Positions 34,642 to 44,172 of a DNA stretch of 64,000 bases are shown in pieces. The translations under genes and the position numbers were made by a program. Position 1 is the stretch's first letter. Each line of letters opens with the position of its first letter. The notes under the pieces are model-generated. The model searched no databases. It saw nothing but the letters and a program-made list of their open reading frames with translations, and was not told where the DNA came from. This DNA comes from UBA1845 sp002338715 (GTDB taxonomy: Bacteria > Planctomycetota > Phycisphaerae > UBA1845): the NCBI GenBank assembly GCA_035344155.1, contig DAORAL010000030.1, forward strand, positions 1-64,000, written 5' to 3'.

Positions 34642-35529
34642 CTACCGCTTGCGGCGGGCGATCAACGGCAATGCCAAAACGAGCAGCGAAAGGGTGCCCG
34701 GTTCAGGAACAGCGGTAAATGCCTGCGATTCGGGACCGAAGTAAGCTGCGCCATTGACCGTTGGGAAGCTCGGAACCAATGCCCCGAAATCGGTGGCTGA
34801 CACCGCATCGATCAAGGCGATTTCATCGGTGGACAAGTCGCCGTTGATGCCTTTGGCCAGTGCGGCTGAATTCGACAAGGCAGAAAGCGCTTCGTTGGCC
34901 AGCAGGTCCTGGAATTGGGCTGCACCGCTGAACTGCGCGAAAATGTTGTCGACGCCGAGCAGATCGAAAATCGGATCGGTGATCGTCGCGAGCAAGTCGG
35001 CAAACAGATTGCCACGCAGGTTGATCGGTCCGATGTCAAAATCCTCTTCGCGTGTCGATTCGTCGATCGATCCATCCTGCACGATGGTCTGGCGACTCGA
35101 AACGTCCAGTTGCAAGTCGTAGAATCCGAACGAGTTAATCGAAGCCGTCGCGTCCAGGAAGAAACTGCCCGTCACGGTCGTAATCTGATTGCCCGTGTCG
35201 GTCGTCATGATGTAGTTGAGCGGGTTGTTGTTCGTGTTGAGCGATACGTCAAGAACCTGCAATCCACGACCACCGGTGGTGACCGTGAACACGGGTGCTC
35301 CGGAAAGTGTCAACTCGGTGGCGCCGAAGTCGAGCGTCTCGCCGGTGAAGTTTCGACTGACGATGAGGTCTGCACCGCCGCTGAGAAGGTTCTCATTACC
35401 GACAAAATTGAAACCGGCTTCGCTTAGTCCGATCAGGACATTGTGAAACAAGTCCGCACGGGCCATCGATGGGGCGGTGATGACACCAAAGCAGACCATC
35501 GCGACCAGTTTCATCTTGTTTTGACGCAT
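34642..35529 (-). CDS. PEP-CTERM sorting-signal surface protein
   Basis: The protein has 295 residues. GGGAG lies eight bases before the ATG. The signal peptide is MKLVAMVCFGVITAPSMARA. The C terminus has the full sorting signal: VPEPGTLSLLVLALPLIARRKR, that is PEP, a hydrophobic helix and a basic end. Such proteins are cut and anchored by an exosortase, and usually belong to extracellular matrix. The body is low in Cys, rich in Asn/Thr/Ser and beta-type, with no enzyme motif. No exosortase gene is in the window. Confidence 0.9.
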   Translation of the reverse strand: MRQNKMKLVAMVCFGVITAPSMARADLFHNVLIGLSEAGFNFVGNENLLSGGADLIVSRNFTGETLDFGATELTLSGAPVFTVTTGGRGLQVLDVSLNTNNNPLNYIMTTDTGNQITTVTGSFFLDATASINSFGFYDLQLDVSSRQTIVQDGSIDESTREEDFDIGPINLRGNLFADLLATITDPIFDLLGVDNIFAQFSGAAQFQDLLANEALSALSNSAALAKGINGDLSTDEIALIDAVSATDFGALVPSFPTVNGAAYFGPESQAFTAVPEPGTLSLLVLALPLIARRKR

Positions 35530-35987
35530 GTTGACGACTCCCAGGGTTTTGCAAACGATGTTAAATCGAGTTCGGTTGCTGCCTATTCAAATCGTAGACG
35601 GGGATTGGGTTTTGGCTTGCAAATCTCCCTCGTCCTTAACTCTAGAGCATACCCGCTTTCGCTGGCTCAAAAAAGCGCCAAGCCGGAATTTTCCAAATGG
35701 CAAAAAGCGGCTTGTTCAATCCTATATCGGCGGCTTGGCGGGGCTACGTGGAGTACGAAACGGGATTTGCAGCGGTTCGGAGGCGGCTGACGTCACGGAT
35801 GTTATCGGACAGCATTTACACATCCCGCGTCGCGTCTTGCCTGGCTTAACACGAGAGGGGGTTCGTTGACGCAGCCGAAGGCAAAGGGTACGGTTATCGG
35901 TTGAATGACCGTTTCTGAGGCTAATCCTGCGCAATTGCGACAAACCTCCTCAATTCACATGACATGATCCGAATGGAGAGACGTTCC
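35530..35987. other. Divergent intergenic stretch between PEP-CTERM and FKBP genes
   Basis: No gene is seen in these 458 bases. It must carry the two divergent promoters. I found no pair of hexamers good enough to list. Confidence 0.5.
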
Positions 35988-37994
35988 ATGAAATCGAACA
36001 TGATTCGATTGTTCGCCGTGACCTTATTATCTGCCACCTTTGCAAGTACGGTATTGGCTGGCGATCCCGAGCAGCGCAGCTTCGACGGCATCACGCCGGT
36101 GACGACTGAATCGGGTTTGAAGTATTACGACATCAAGGTGGGTGACGGTCCGACGCCCAAGACCGGCTCGTCGGTCAAAGTGCACTACAGCGGCTGGCTT
36201 AAGAACGGGAAACTGTTCGACAGTTCGGTGAAGCGAGACAGTCCGTTTACGTTCAATACATCGCACGGCGTGATCAAGGGATGGCTTGAGGGCATCTCGA
36301 CGATGAAGGTCGGCGGTATTCGCCGGCTTGAGATTCCGAGCGCGTTGGCGTATGGCGAGCGTGGCGCCGGTGCGGTCATTCCGCCGAATTCGGATCTCAT
36401 TTTCGAGATCGAATTGCTTTCGATTGAAAAAGAACCTGAGGGGGAAAAGGAGACTGCCGCCGCCCCCGCTCCCAAGGGCTCACCTGATGATCCCAAGCAG
36501 CGGTCGATCGAAGGCCTCACGCCTGTGACGACCGATTCGGGTTTGAAATATTACGACATCAAGGTCGGTGACGGTGAAGAGCCGGAATCCGGCGCCAAGG
36601 TCAGCGTGCACTACAGCGGTTGGGATACCAACGGCAAATTGTTTGACAGTTCTGTGAAGCGCGGTCAGCCGTTCTCGTTCAACACCGACCGGGGCGTCAT
36701 CAAGGGGTGGATCGAAGGCGTCAAGGGCATGAAGGTCGGCGGTATTCGTCGCCTCGAAATTCCCAAAGACCTGGCATATGGCCGCAACGATCTGATCTTT
36801 GAAGTCGAAATGCTCGGAATCGAAGCGCCAGCCGCAGCGAATGCGTCGACTCCGACCAAAGCCGAACCCAAGAAAGACGATACGCCCGATCCCGTTCCGA
36901 GTTCGATCGAGGGACTGACACCGGTGACGACCGAGTCGGGTTTGAAGTACTACGTGCTCAAAGAGGGAGACGGTGAGGTTCCCCGATCAGGTGCAGAAGT
37001 CTCCACCCACTACAGCGGTTGGTTGACCGACGGCACGCTCTTCGACAGTTCGGTGAAACGTGGTCAGCCGTTCACTTTCCGCACAAGCGGCGGTGTCATC
37101 GAAGGCTGGCTTGAAGCCGTCAGCACCATGAAGGTTGGCGAAAAGCGTCGTCTTGAGATTCCTCCGGACCTCGGATACGGCGCGCGTAAGTCGGGCAAAA
37201 TCCCGGCCGACTCGACGCTGATCTTCGAGATGGAATTGCTCTCGATCGAAAAGAACGGTCCCGAACAAATGTCGACCGAAGGAAAAAAGGAAGTCACGAC
37301 CGATTCGGGTCTGAAGTATTGGATCATCAAGGAAGGTACCGGCGAACCGGCTGGCACAAAAGGTCGAGTTAAGATGCACGGAACCGCCTGGTTGGAGAAT
37401 GGCCGACTGATCGGTTCGACCCGCGACCGGGGAATGGCGCTGACCAGTCCGGTATCGAGCCTGTTGAAGGGATGGGGCGAAGCCGCAGCCGACATGAAGA
37501 AGGGTGAGATTCGTCGCCTCGAACTGCCGCCCGAACTGGCGTATGGCGATACCGGCAATTCAATGGTCCCGCCGAATTCAAAGTTAATCCTTGAGGTCGA
37601 GATGGAAGAAATCCTTCCGTACATCGAACAGGCGTCGACCAACGGACTTGAAGCTGTCACGCTCGACTCCGGTACAAAGTACTGGGATCTGAAAGTCGGC
37701 GACGGAGCGGAGGTCAAAGCCGATTCCGAATGCCTCGTGCAGTACACGGGCTGGCTCGTTGACGGAACGATGTTCGACACGAGCACCGAGAAGGAATCGC
37801 CGTATTCGTTCAACATGTCGCGCGGTGTGATCGAAGGCTGGAAAGAAGGCCTGATCGGGATGAAGGTTGGCGGCAAGCGTCGACTTCGCGTCCCGCCCGC
37901 GCGTGCTTATGGCGATCGCGCCCGCGGAAGGATTATCCCCGCCAACTCGACGCTTATCTTCGAGATCGAACTTCTCGAAATCAAAGGCCAGTAG
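35988..37994 (+). CDS. Exported protein with five FKBP-type peptidyl-prolyl isomerase domains
   Basis: The protein has 668 residues. GGAGAG precedes ATG 35988 and a signal peptide ends at VLAGDPEQ. Five FKBP units follow, at about 36086-36430, 36513-36820, 36913-37247, 37280-37610 and 37640-37990. Domains 1, 3 and 5 keep the pocket: VHYSGW or VQYTGW, LFDSS or MFDTS, VIxGW and YG...IPxNSxLIFEIELL. Domain 2 has lost about ten residues of the IPPNS loop (LAYGRNDLIFEVEML). Domain 4 reads MHGTAW and LIGSTRD, so the aromatic and Asp pocket residues are gone. Linkers are charged, with the TPVTTESGLKYY lead-in repeated. It probably folds or holds envelope proteins. Confidence 0.93.
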   Translation: MKSNMIRLFAVTLLSATFASTVLAGDPEQRSFDGITPVTTESGLKYYDIKVGDGPTPKTGSSVKVHYSGWLKNGKLFDSSVKRDSPFTFNTSHGVIKGWLEGISTMKVGGIRRLEIPSALAYGERGAGAVIPPNSDLIFEIELLSIEKEPEGEKETAAAPAPKGSPDDPKQRSIEGLTPVTTDSGLKYYDIKVGDGEEPESGAKVSVHYSGWDTNGKLFDSSVKRGQPFSFNTDRGVIKGWIEGVKGMKVGGIRRLEIPKDLAYGRNDLIFEVEMLGIEAPAAANASTPTKAEPKKDDTPDPVPSSIEGLTPVTTESGLKYYVLKEGDGEVPRSGAEVSTHYSGWLTDGTLFDSSVKRGQPFTFRTSGGVIEGWLEAVSTMKVGEKRRLEIPPDLGYGARKSGKIPADSTLIFEMELLSIEKNGPEQMSTEGKKEVTTDSGLKYWIIKEGTGEPAGTKGRVKMHGTAWLENGRLIGSTRDRGMALTSPVSSLLKGWGEAAADMKKGEIRRLELPPELAYGDTGNSMVPPNSKLILEVEMEEILPYIEQASTNGLEAVTLDSGTKYWDLKVGDGAEVKADSECLVQYTGWLVDGTMFDTSTEKESPYSFNMSRGVIEGWKEGLIGMKVGGKRRLRVPPARAYGDRARGRIIPANSTLIFEIELLEIKGQ

Positions 37995-38015
37995 CAATCG
38001 GCTGCTTGGATTGCT

Positions 38016-38798
38016 GTGGACGATACGCGAGGTCAACTTCCGAATGATCACGAAGTGCCAGATCATGGCACTCATCGATCGGAATTGTTGCACCCATCAG
38101 AAGCGACCCGCACCTGGGCATGCGTCATCCTTGCGATGACCCTGCCCTTTTGCGGGTCGCTGTTCTATTTCGTCATCCTGAAAGAATCAAAGGTCGCCCA
38201 GGGACTCTATGCATCGGTCAAAGTGTTTACTCTCCTTTGGCCGCTGATCGCCATTCGCTGGATCGGTATTCGCCGCCGAATTCGCTCGAGCCCGCCCCCG
38301 AACCACCACGTCAGAGCGCTGCCTTTCGGGGCGATTAGTGGTGTCATCATCGGGGCATCCATCATCACGCTGTTTAACCTCACCCCCGCGCGCGACTATG
38401 TGATGCAGATGGCCCCCCGACTTCGCGAGCGTTTGGAGTTCTTTGGCATTCACTCGGTCGGTGTATACATGGTCTGGTGTGTGTTCCTCGCCGGGATTCA
38501 CTCGTTGATCGAAGAATACTTCTGGCGATGGTTCGTGTTCGAGACGCTCCTGACGCTGGTTGCTCGTCCCATTGCCTACGCGCTTGCCGCGCTGAGTTTT
38601 GCGCTGCACCATTACGTGCTTTGCTGGCAATACGTCTCGCCGATCGGTGCGCTTATTTTCGGAACGGGTGTCGGTGTTGGCGGGTTGATCTGGTGCTGGA
38701 TGGTCAGTTGGCAGCGCACGCTTGCGGGAACATGGTTGTCGCACGCGATTGTGGATGCCGCGATTTTCGTCGTCGGGTATCAGATACTCTTTGCTTAA
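38016..38798 (+). CDS. CPBP-family intramembrane metalloprotease (CAAX protease-like)
   Basis: The protein has 260 residues and about seven membrane helices. Motif 1 is SLIEEYFWRWFVF, giving EE-x3-R. Motif 2 is FALHHYV, and the last ligand region is LSHAIVDA. These glutamate and histidine residues form the zinc site of Rce1-like intramembrane proteases. In bacteria, members process peptides or have unknown substrates. The start is a GTG 21 bases after the FKBP stop, with no good ribosome site, so it may begin further in. It ends 23 bases before miaA. Confidence 0.85.
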   Translation: MDDTRGQLPNDHEVPDHGTHRSELLHPSEATRTWACVILAMTLPFCGSLFYFVILKESKVAQGLYASVKVFTLLWPLIAIRWIGIRRRIRSSPPPNHHVRALPFGAISGVIIGASIITLFNLTPARDYVMQMAPRLRERLEFFGIHSVGVYMVWCVFLAGIHSLIEEYFWRWFVFETLLTLVARPIAYALAALSFALHHYVLCWQYVSPIGALIFGTGVGVGGLIWCWMVSWQRTLAGTWLSHAIVDAAIFVVGYQILFA

Positions 38799-38821
38799 TC
38801 GAAAGGGCTGGAACCTATTCC

Positions 38822-39769
38822 ATGGGGAGCGATCGTCCGGCCATCACGCTGATCATCGGGTGTACCGGCTGCGGCAAAGGCGCGGTGGGTCGCGCCCTAG
38901 CCGAGCGGATCGGCGCCGAGATCATCAGCATGGACTCAATGAAGATCTATCGAATGATGGACATCGGGACAGCCAAGCCGTCCTCAGCCGCACGGCGCGC
39001 GGTTCCTCATCATCTTGTCGATATCCTCGATCCGTGGGACGACTACTCCGTCGCGGAGTTTGTGGCTGATGCCGATCGTGCCATCGCTGACATCGCCAGT
39101 CGCGGCAAGCCTGTGTTGTGTGTCGGTGGAACGGCGCTGTACGTCAAAGCATTGAGCGAAGGGTTGTTTGAAGGACCGTCCGCCAATCCGGAAATTCGCC
39201 AGCGCTTAAGCGACGAGGCGGAAGCGGTGGGCAATCAGGTGCTGCACGATCGCCTCAAAGGGATCGACCCCGAAGCGGCTGACCGCATTCACGTCAACGA
39301 TTTGCGGCGGATTGTGCGGGCGCTCGAAGTCTTCGAAATCACCGGTCAACCGATCACGAGCCTGCAAACGCAATGGGATCAGCAGCGCACCATTTACGAT
39401 TGCACATTCATCGGGCTCACCCGCGACAAGGACGAGCAAAGCCGCCGAATCAACGCCCGCGTGCACAAAATGATGGACCTCGGATTGCTCGATGAGGTCA
39501 GGAATCTGCTCGAATTGGATCAACCACTCTCTGCCACCGCGCGCAAAGCCGTCGGGTATGCCGAACTGATCGAATACTTCGAGGAAAAGGTTTCCCTTGA
39601 ACAAGCGGTCGAAAAGATCAAAATCAACAGCCGCCAACTGGCCAAGGGGCAGCGCACCTGGTTCAAGCGCAACCGTGATGTCCGTTGGTTTGAGTTGGAT
39701 GACGCCTCGACCGTAGAGAAAGTCGTCGACACCATCTTTCGCGCGCAAGGGATGCCATGGTCGAACTGA
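38822..39769 (+). CDS. miaA: tRNA dimethylallyltransferase
   Basis: The protein has 315 residues. It starts ITLIIGCTGCGKGAVGRALA: the P-loop is GCTGCGKG, in place of the usual GPTASGKT, with a Cys before Gly-Lys. Then come SMDSMKIYRMMDIGTAKP, VGGTALYVKAL, and RKAVGYAELIEYF near the C terminus; RTWFKRNRDVRWFE is the family ending. MiaA adds a dimethylallyl group to A37 of tRNAs that read U-initial codons. ATG 38822 gives a normal length. It overlaps the next gene by 13 bases. Confidence 0.94.
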   Translation: MGSDRPAITLIIGCTGCGKGAVGRALAERIGAEIISMDSMKIYRMMDIGTAKPSSAARRAVPHHLVDILDPWDDYSVAEFVADADRAIADIASRGKPVLCVGGTALYVKALSEGLFEGPSANPEIRQRLSDEAEAVGNQVLHDRLKGIDPEAADRIHVNDLRRIVRALEVFEITGQPITSLQTQWDQQRTIYDCTFIGLTRDKDEQSRRINARVHKMMDLGLLDEVRNLLELDQPLSATARKAVGYAELIEYFEEKVSLEQAVEKIKINSRQLAKGQRTWFKRNRDVRWFELDDASTVEKVVDTIFRAQGMPWSN

Positions 39770-40728
39770 CCGAGATGACCAACTGGGCAGTGGACCTCAT
39801 CGGGGTTCGCAAACGCTACCGTGGCGGCGTCGATGCGCTGCGTGGCGTGAATATCCAGGTTGGCCAGGGCGAAATCTTCGGCCTGCTCGGTCCCAACGGT
39901 GCGGGCAAAACCACCCTCGTTAAAATCATGATGACGGTCATTCGCCCGACGCACGCCTTGGGGACGATCCTCGGGCGGCCCATCGGCAACAGTCGCAAGC
40001 TTGCCCGCATCGGATACCTTCCCGAAAGCCATCGTTTCCCGTCGTATCTGACCGGTGCGCAGTTGCTCGACTATTACGCCGCACTGGCTCGGGTGCCCAG
40101 AAAAGTCCGCAAGCTGCGAACCGGCGAGTTGCTCGAACGGATGGGCATGGACAAGTGGGCCAACACCACGATCAGCAAATATTCAAAGGGCATGATGCAG
40201 CGGTTGGGGTTGGCTCAGGCGCTGATGAACGATCCCGATCTGATCGTCCTCGATGAGCCGACCGATGGTGTCGATCCGATGGGGCGGCGCGACATCCGCG
40301 AACTGCTGCTCGATTTCAAGAAGCAGGGCAAAACCGTTCTGATCAACTCGCACCTCTTGGGCGAACTCGAAATGGTCTGCGACCGGGTCAGCATTCTGGT
40401 CGATGGACTGGTCGCGCGGCAGGGGACGCTCAAGGAACTGACCGAGCAGTCGAAAGAATACCGCGTGATGGTCGGTGGCGATTTGACTTCGATGGATGCG
40501 GAAATTCGCGGGCTCGGCGGCAAAATCACGACCGGTGGGGTGATGCTACGCGGGCATGATTCCCAGCAGGTCAATGCGTTAATCGATCTCTTGCGGCAGA
40601 ACGGACGGCTGATCGAGTCGGTCGAAAAGCGGCGTTTCAGTCTGGAAGACGTCTTCGTTAAAGCGATGGCCAGTGCGACTTCCGCGTCGCGCGAGTCAGC
40701 CCCCAAGGCAAAGAAGGTGAATCCATGA
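39757..40728 (+). CDS. ABC transporter ATP-binding protein
   Basis: The protein has 323 residues. Walker A GLLGPNGAGKTTLV, signature SKYSKGMMQRLG and Walker B LIVLDEPTDGVDP are complete, followed by the H-loop NSHLLGE. The arrangement and the 100-residue C-terminal extension match the ABC-2 type exporter group (CcmA/NatA-like). The start overlaps the end of miaA by 13 bases and the stop overlaps the permease ATG by four bases, so it is made together with its permease. The substrate is not known. Confidence 0.93.
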   Translation: MVELTEMTNWAVDLIGVRKRYRGGVDALRGVNIQVGQGEIFGLLGPNGAGKTTLVKIMMTVIRPTHALGTILGRPIGNSRKLARIGYLPESHRFPSYLTGAQLLDYYAALARVPRKVRKLRTGELLERMGMDKWANTTISKYSKGMMQRLGLAQALMNDPDLIVLDEPTDGVDPMGRRDIRELLLDFKKQGKTVLINSHLLGELEMVCDRVSILVDGLVARQGTLKELTEQSKEYRVMVGGDLTSMDAEIRGLGGKITTGGVMLRGHDSQQVNALIDLLRQNGRLIESVEKRRFSLEDVFVKAMASATSASRESAPKAKKVNP

Positions 40729-41699
40729 TGCAGATGTGGGCGATCATCGTGGATTCGTTTCGCGAGGCAAAAGCCAAGAAGCTCTTCTGGGTTCTGCTGG
40801 CGATTTCAACATTGGTTGCATTGGCGCTTTCGTGCATCGGCTTTGATGAGAACGGGTTTTCATTTTTCTACGGTGCGATCAAAGTACAGAACGGCATCTA
40901 TCAGACAGGCACGCAAGCGGCTGAGCAGTTTTTTGGCGCGATCGTCTCCAACTTCCTTGTGGGAACGTACATCGGTTGGGTGGGGATCATCATTTGTCTG
41001 ATCGGAACCGTCGGGATGTTCCCGAGTTTAATTGAAACCGGCGCCGTCGATGTTGTGGTGAGCAAACCCCTGACGCGCAGTGTCCTGTTCTTTTCGCGTT
41101 ATATCGGAAGCCTGGCGTTTGTGCTCGCTCAGGCCACGTACTTTGTTGTCCTGACGCTCCTGGTGTTGCGGTGGCAAATGGGGCGCTGGCTTTGGGGATA
41201 TCTTTGGGCGATCCCTCTGCTTGTCTTGAGTTTCAGCTACATCTACTGCGTGTGTGTGTTGGCGGCCGTCTGGACCCGCCGCACGTTGGTCTCGTTGGTT
41301 TGTGGTTTGTTCTTCTGGGTGATCTTGTTCGGAGTGGCCAGTACGGAACAATTTGTCGGGACCAATGAAAGCGATGGATCTGGCAATGTTGTGATAAAGT
41401 ATTCCATGCGTGGGTCGATCGGCAAAGTGGTCTACGTCCTTCATCAGATCCTACCCAAGCCCAGCGATATTCCCGTCATCTTGGGCCGTGAAACCAATGC
41501 GTTGGGGTCCAGGGAATTTGTTGAGGCCATCGCGCCAAACGATCCCGATGTCCTGTCGCCCGGTAGGGTTCACCAACTGGATGTTGAGCAGCTTCGCGCC
41601 GAAGCCGTCTCGCCGTCGCGATCGATCGGAAGTTCGCTCGCGTTCGAAGCAGTCGTGTTGGTCTTTGCCTGCGTCATCTTCTCGCGCCGGGATTTCTAG
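40725..41699 (+). CDS. ABC-2 type transporter permease
   Basis: The protein has 324 residues and about six hydrophobic segments (LFWVLLAISTLVALALSC, GTYIGWVGIIICLIGTVGMF and four more). It shows the ABC-2 pattern, with SFREAKAKKLFWVLL at the start, FPSLIETGAVDVVVSKPLTR in the middle and FSRRDF at the very end. An extracytoplasmic loop of about 100 residues lies before the last helix. It forms the membrane part of the exporter with the preceding ATPase. Substrate unknown. Confidence 0.9.
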   Translation: MMQMWAIIVDSFREAKAKKLFWVLLAISTLVALALSCIGFDENGFSFFYGAIKVQNGIYQTGTQAAEQFFGAIVSNFLVGTYIGWVGIIICLIGTVGMFPSLIETGAVDVVVSKPLTRSVLFFSRYIGSLAFVLAQATYFVVLTLLVLRWQMGRWLWGYLWAIPLLVLSFSYIYCVCVLAAVWTRRTLVSLVCGLFFWVILFGVASTEQFVGTNESDGSGNVVIKYSMRGSIGKVVYVLHQILPKPSDIPVILGRETNALGSREFVEAIAPNDPDVLSPGRVHQLDVEQLRAEAVSPSRSIGSSLAFEAVVLVFACVIFSRRDF

Positions 41700-41741
41700 A
41701 CGTTCAATTTCTCCTTCCAGACTCCGCGGGAGGCGTTGTTT

Positions 41742-42854
41742 TTGCCTGCAAATAAGCGAATTCTGCTGACCATCACCGACCTCCACGTGGGGGGCGTGCC
41801 GCTGCATCTGTTTCGGTTGGCCAGGTTTCTTTCGGCGCACGGTTGGCATGTCGATGTGGTCAGTTTGAGCGCCGGTGGCGCCATGGCTGATTCGCTCGAA
41901 GGCGAAGGGATAGCGGTTCATCATTGCGGCGCGACGCATGCATTCGACTGGCGGGTGTTCGAGCGCCTTGCGCAGTTGATCGATGCGCGTCATCCCGACA
42001 TCGTGCATTCGTTTCTTTTTCACGCCAACCTGGCGAGCCGGCTTGCTTGTTTGCTTGCAGGCTTTCCGAAGCGTCGATTGATTTGCGAAATCCAGACCGT
42101 CGAGATCGAACGGCGATGGCATCTTTGGGTTGATCGATACCTGCATCGACTCAGCCGCCTGACCGTTTGCAATTCCGAATCGGTGCGCAGGCACTTGCAC
42201 GAACATGCCGGAATTCCAATGGATCGACTTGCAGTGATTGAAGGCGGTGTGGATGTCGATGCGATTGCGCAAGCCCAGCCGCTTATCGCCGATCAATGGC
42301 GAACGAATGCGGATGAACCATTGCTGCTGTGGGTCGGGCGAATGGATCCGATCAAAGGACTTGATGTGCTTATTGATGCCGTGGCAAAAGTCGCGCGTCA
42401 TCGTCCGGTCAAGTTGCTGCTGGTGGGCGATGGGCCCGAGCGCGCTCGCATCGAGTCAAGAGTCATCGAGCATTCGCTTCGAGGCAACGTGCACTTCTTG
42501 GGTTTGCGCCGCGATGTGTATCGGTTGATTCAAACCACCGATCTGTTTGTGTTTCCATCACGCACGGAAGGCATGCCCAACGCGCTTTTGGAAGCGATGG
42601 CCGGTCGACTTCCCATCGTCGCGACCGATGTTCCCGGGTGTCATGACCTTGTCACTGACGGCAAGACAGGGCGACTGGTTAAAGTTAACGATCCGGACGC
42701 GCTGGCCGATGCGATTGAGTCGGCTTTAGACGATTCGGCAACCACCAATTCGATGAGTGCCAATGCATGGCACTTCGTTTCCACGTCCCACAGTGTCACA
42801 AAATGTCACCAATCCTATGAAGCCCTCTACGAACGGGTGCGCAGGCTTTCCTGA
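41742..42854 (+). CDS. GT4-family glycosyltransferase
   Basis: The protein has 370 residues. TTG 41742 is chosen because GGGAGG (41728-41733) lies eight bases upstream; another TTG at 41736 would be too close. The N-terminal half shows the donor-independent fold with HVGGVPLHLFRLARFL. The C-terminal half has the nucleotide-sugar site: LLWVGRMDPIKGLDVLIDA, LLLVGDGPERARIES and FVFPSRTEGMPNALLEAMA, with the E-x7-E signature. Probable role is building of polysaccharide or glycolipid near the membrane. It is just upstream of the dcw cluster but has its own leader. Confidence 0.9.
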   Translation: MPANKRILLTITDLHVGGVPLHLFRLARFLSAHGWHVDVVSLSAGGAMADSLEGEGIAVHHCGATHAFDWRVFERLAQLIDARHPDIVHSFLFHANLASRLACLLAGFPKRRLICEIQTVEIERRWHLWVDRYLHRLSRLTVCNSESVRRHLHEHAGIPMDRLAVIEGGVDVDAIAQAQPLIADQWRTNADEPLLLWVGRMDPIKGLDVLIDAVAKVARHRPVKLLLVGDGPERARIESRVIEHSLRGNVHFLGLRRDVYRLIQTTDLFVFPSRTEGMPNALLEAMAGRLPIVATDVPGCHDLVTDGKTGRLVKVNDPDALADAIESALDDSATTNSMSANAWHFVSTSHSVTKCHQSYEALYERVRRLS

Positions 42855-43158
42855 TAGTCACAACAAAACGATAGGTGTTTGTTAGGGTGTGAGTTATGCG
42901 CGTGGGGTAATGGCTCCAATGTGCGCGCGTTTAACCATCATCTGGTGTATTTCGCTTGCGTCCCCACATGATATCGGTAGCATTGAGGCGCGCAAAGTTT
43001 TGTCAATTTTGCGTTTGCATAAAGTGGTTCGCTGGGGTAAATTTTCCCACAGTTGGCCTTGTTTGTGGTGATCGCAACCACAAACCTCCTGTTTTTGGGC
43101 GCGATGTTTGGCGGAGCCCATCCAAGGACAGGCCGACCTGGGATTTTCGAGGAACCCC
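42855..43158 (+). other. Leader region of mraZ
   Basis: These 304 bases separate the glycosyltransferase from mraZ. No gene is seen. The region carries a promoter candidate at 43015-43043. Confidence 0.55.
43015..43043 (+). promoter_or_regulatory. Candidate dcw promoter with MraZ-box-like repeats
   Basis: TTGCAT (43015-43020) and TAAATT (43038-43043) are 17 bases apart, a sigma-70-like pair that would drive mraZ and the cluster. Inside the spacer, aaaGTGGttc and gctGGGGtaa are two 10-base steps carrying GTGG/GGGG in the same phase. MraZ proteins of other bacteria bind short TGGG-type repeats at 10-base spacing, so autorepression is possible. Confidence 0.42.
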
Positions 43159-43638
43159 ATGGCGTTTATTGATGCCTTTGAGCGCACCCTTGATTCAAAA
43201 AATAGAACGCAGATCCCGGCTGACTTTCGCAATGCCATGGATCCTGCGGTTCACGGTGAGACATTTTACCTCTGTCCGGGTGAGCGGCCCAACACTTTAT
43301 CGCTGCTCCCCGAAAAGTATTTTGAAGAGTTGTCGGAGTACCTGCGGACGGACCTGCTGGACGGCGAGGAGGCCGAGTCCTACGAAATCCTGTTCTATTC
43401 GATGAGCAGGAAGCTCGACATGGACAAGCAGGGGCGGGTGGTGCTTCCCGACCGTCAGTTGGCGATGGTCAACATAGGCAAGGAAATCACCTTTGCGGGG
43501 GTGAATAAGCGGATCGACATCTGGTCCACCGAAGAGTATCGCGCCTATATCCAGGACGAATTCAGTGCCAACTGGCGACGACTCAAGCAGTTTGCCCGAA
43601 CGGCTCGGTCGAAACGGGCTCGAACGCCGGAGGAATAA
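43159..43638 (+). CDS. mraZ: Transcription regulator MraZ
   Basis: The protein has 159 residues. ATG 43159 has GAGGA six bases upstream and gives the family start MAFIDAFERTLDSKNR. Two MraZ (AbrB-like swapped-hairpin) halves are seen: DSKNRTQIPADFRN and DKQGRVVLPDRQLA, each followed by its (F/I)...GVNKRIDIW-type strand. MraZ forms rings and represses the cluster it heads. Its position as first dcw gene is canonical. Confidence 0.95.
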   Translation: MAFIDAFERTLDSKNRTQIPADFRNAMDPAVHGETFYLCPGERPNTLSLLPEKYFEELSEYLRTDLLDGEEAESYEILFYSMSRKLDMDKQGRVVLPDRQLAMVNIGKEITFAGVNKRIDIWSTEEYRAYIQDEFSANWRRLKQFARTARSKRARTPEE

Positions 43639-44172
43639 GGCGATTCGCAAGGAGAGCATCACCCTGCATCGCTCGATCGGGTGTGGGATTGTCAAGGATG
43701 ACAAAATGCTGGGCGATTATCCGGGTGCCCTTCCGGATGGTCGGATTTGCCAAGAGCGGGGCAGTTTTTTCGGGTCCAACTCCGTGGCGCGGTCGGTTGG
43801 ATTCGAGTCGTGGTGGCTTGAGCAGGACGCTCGGTCGCTGCAAGCATGCGACGCACGAGGCGTCGTTCGGAAATTTGTGTAGTCCGCTTTGGAAGCAGAA
43901 GGATTCTGCCGTGGCGGGCGCTGTCGGTTGGATTGATGGAATCAGGCTTGGGATCTTGATGCGTTGCTTCGGTAATTGCATCGCTTGGACAAACGGTTCG
44001 GCGCGGTCCAGGTATTTAGAGATTTCAACACCCTCCGCATTCTCAATTGGCAGACTGGGATCGTGTGTTGCTAAGGATGGCAACGGCACGCCCGGGCACA
44101 CCCTTTTCGGCGGTGGAAGATCAACCGCCAGGAAACTGGTGCCGCGTTGTTGGCAACCAGTCGCAGGAGCCA
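43639..44172 (+). other. Unusually long stretch between mraZ and rsmH
   Basis: In most dcw clusters these genes nearly touch; here 534 bases intervene. An open frame of 165 codons (43683-44180) spans most of it and its stop overlaps the rsmH GTG. It is rich in Trp, Cys and Arg, has no ribosome site and resembles nothing I know, so I do not call it a gene. No hairpin with a T-run is seen. Confidence 0.5.

Noticed and set aside
38477..38821. N-terminal extension of miaA by 115 residues
   Set aside because: It lies over the CPBP gene in another frame; MiaA proteins start near the P-loop.
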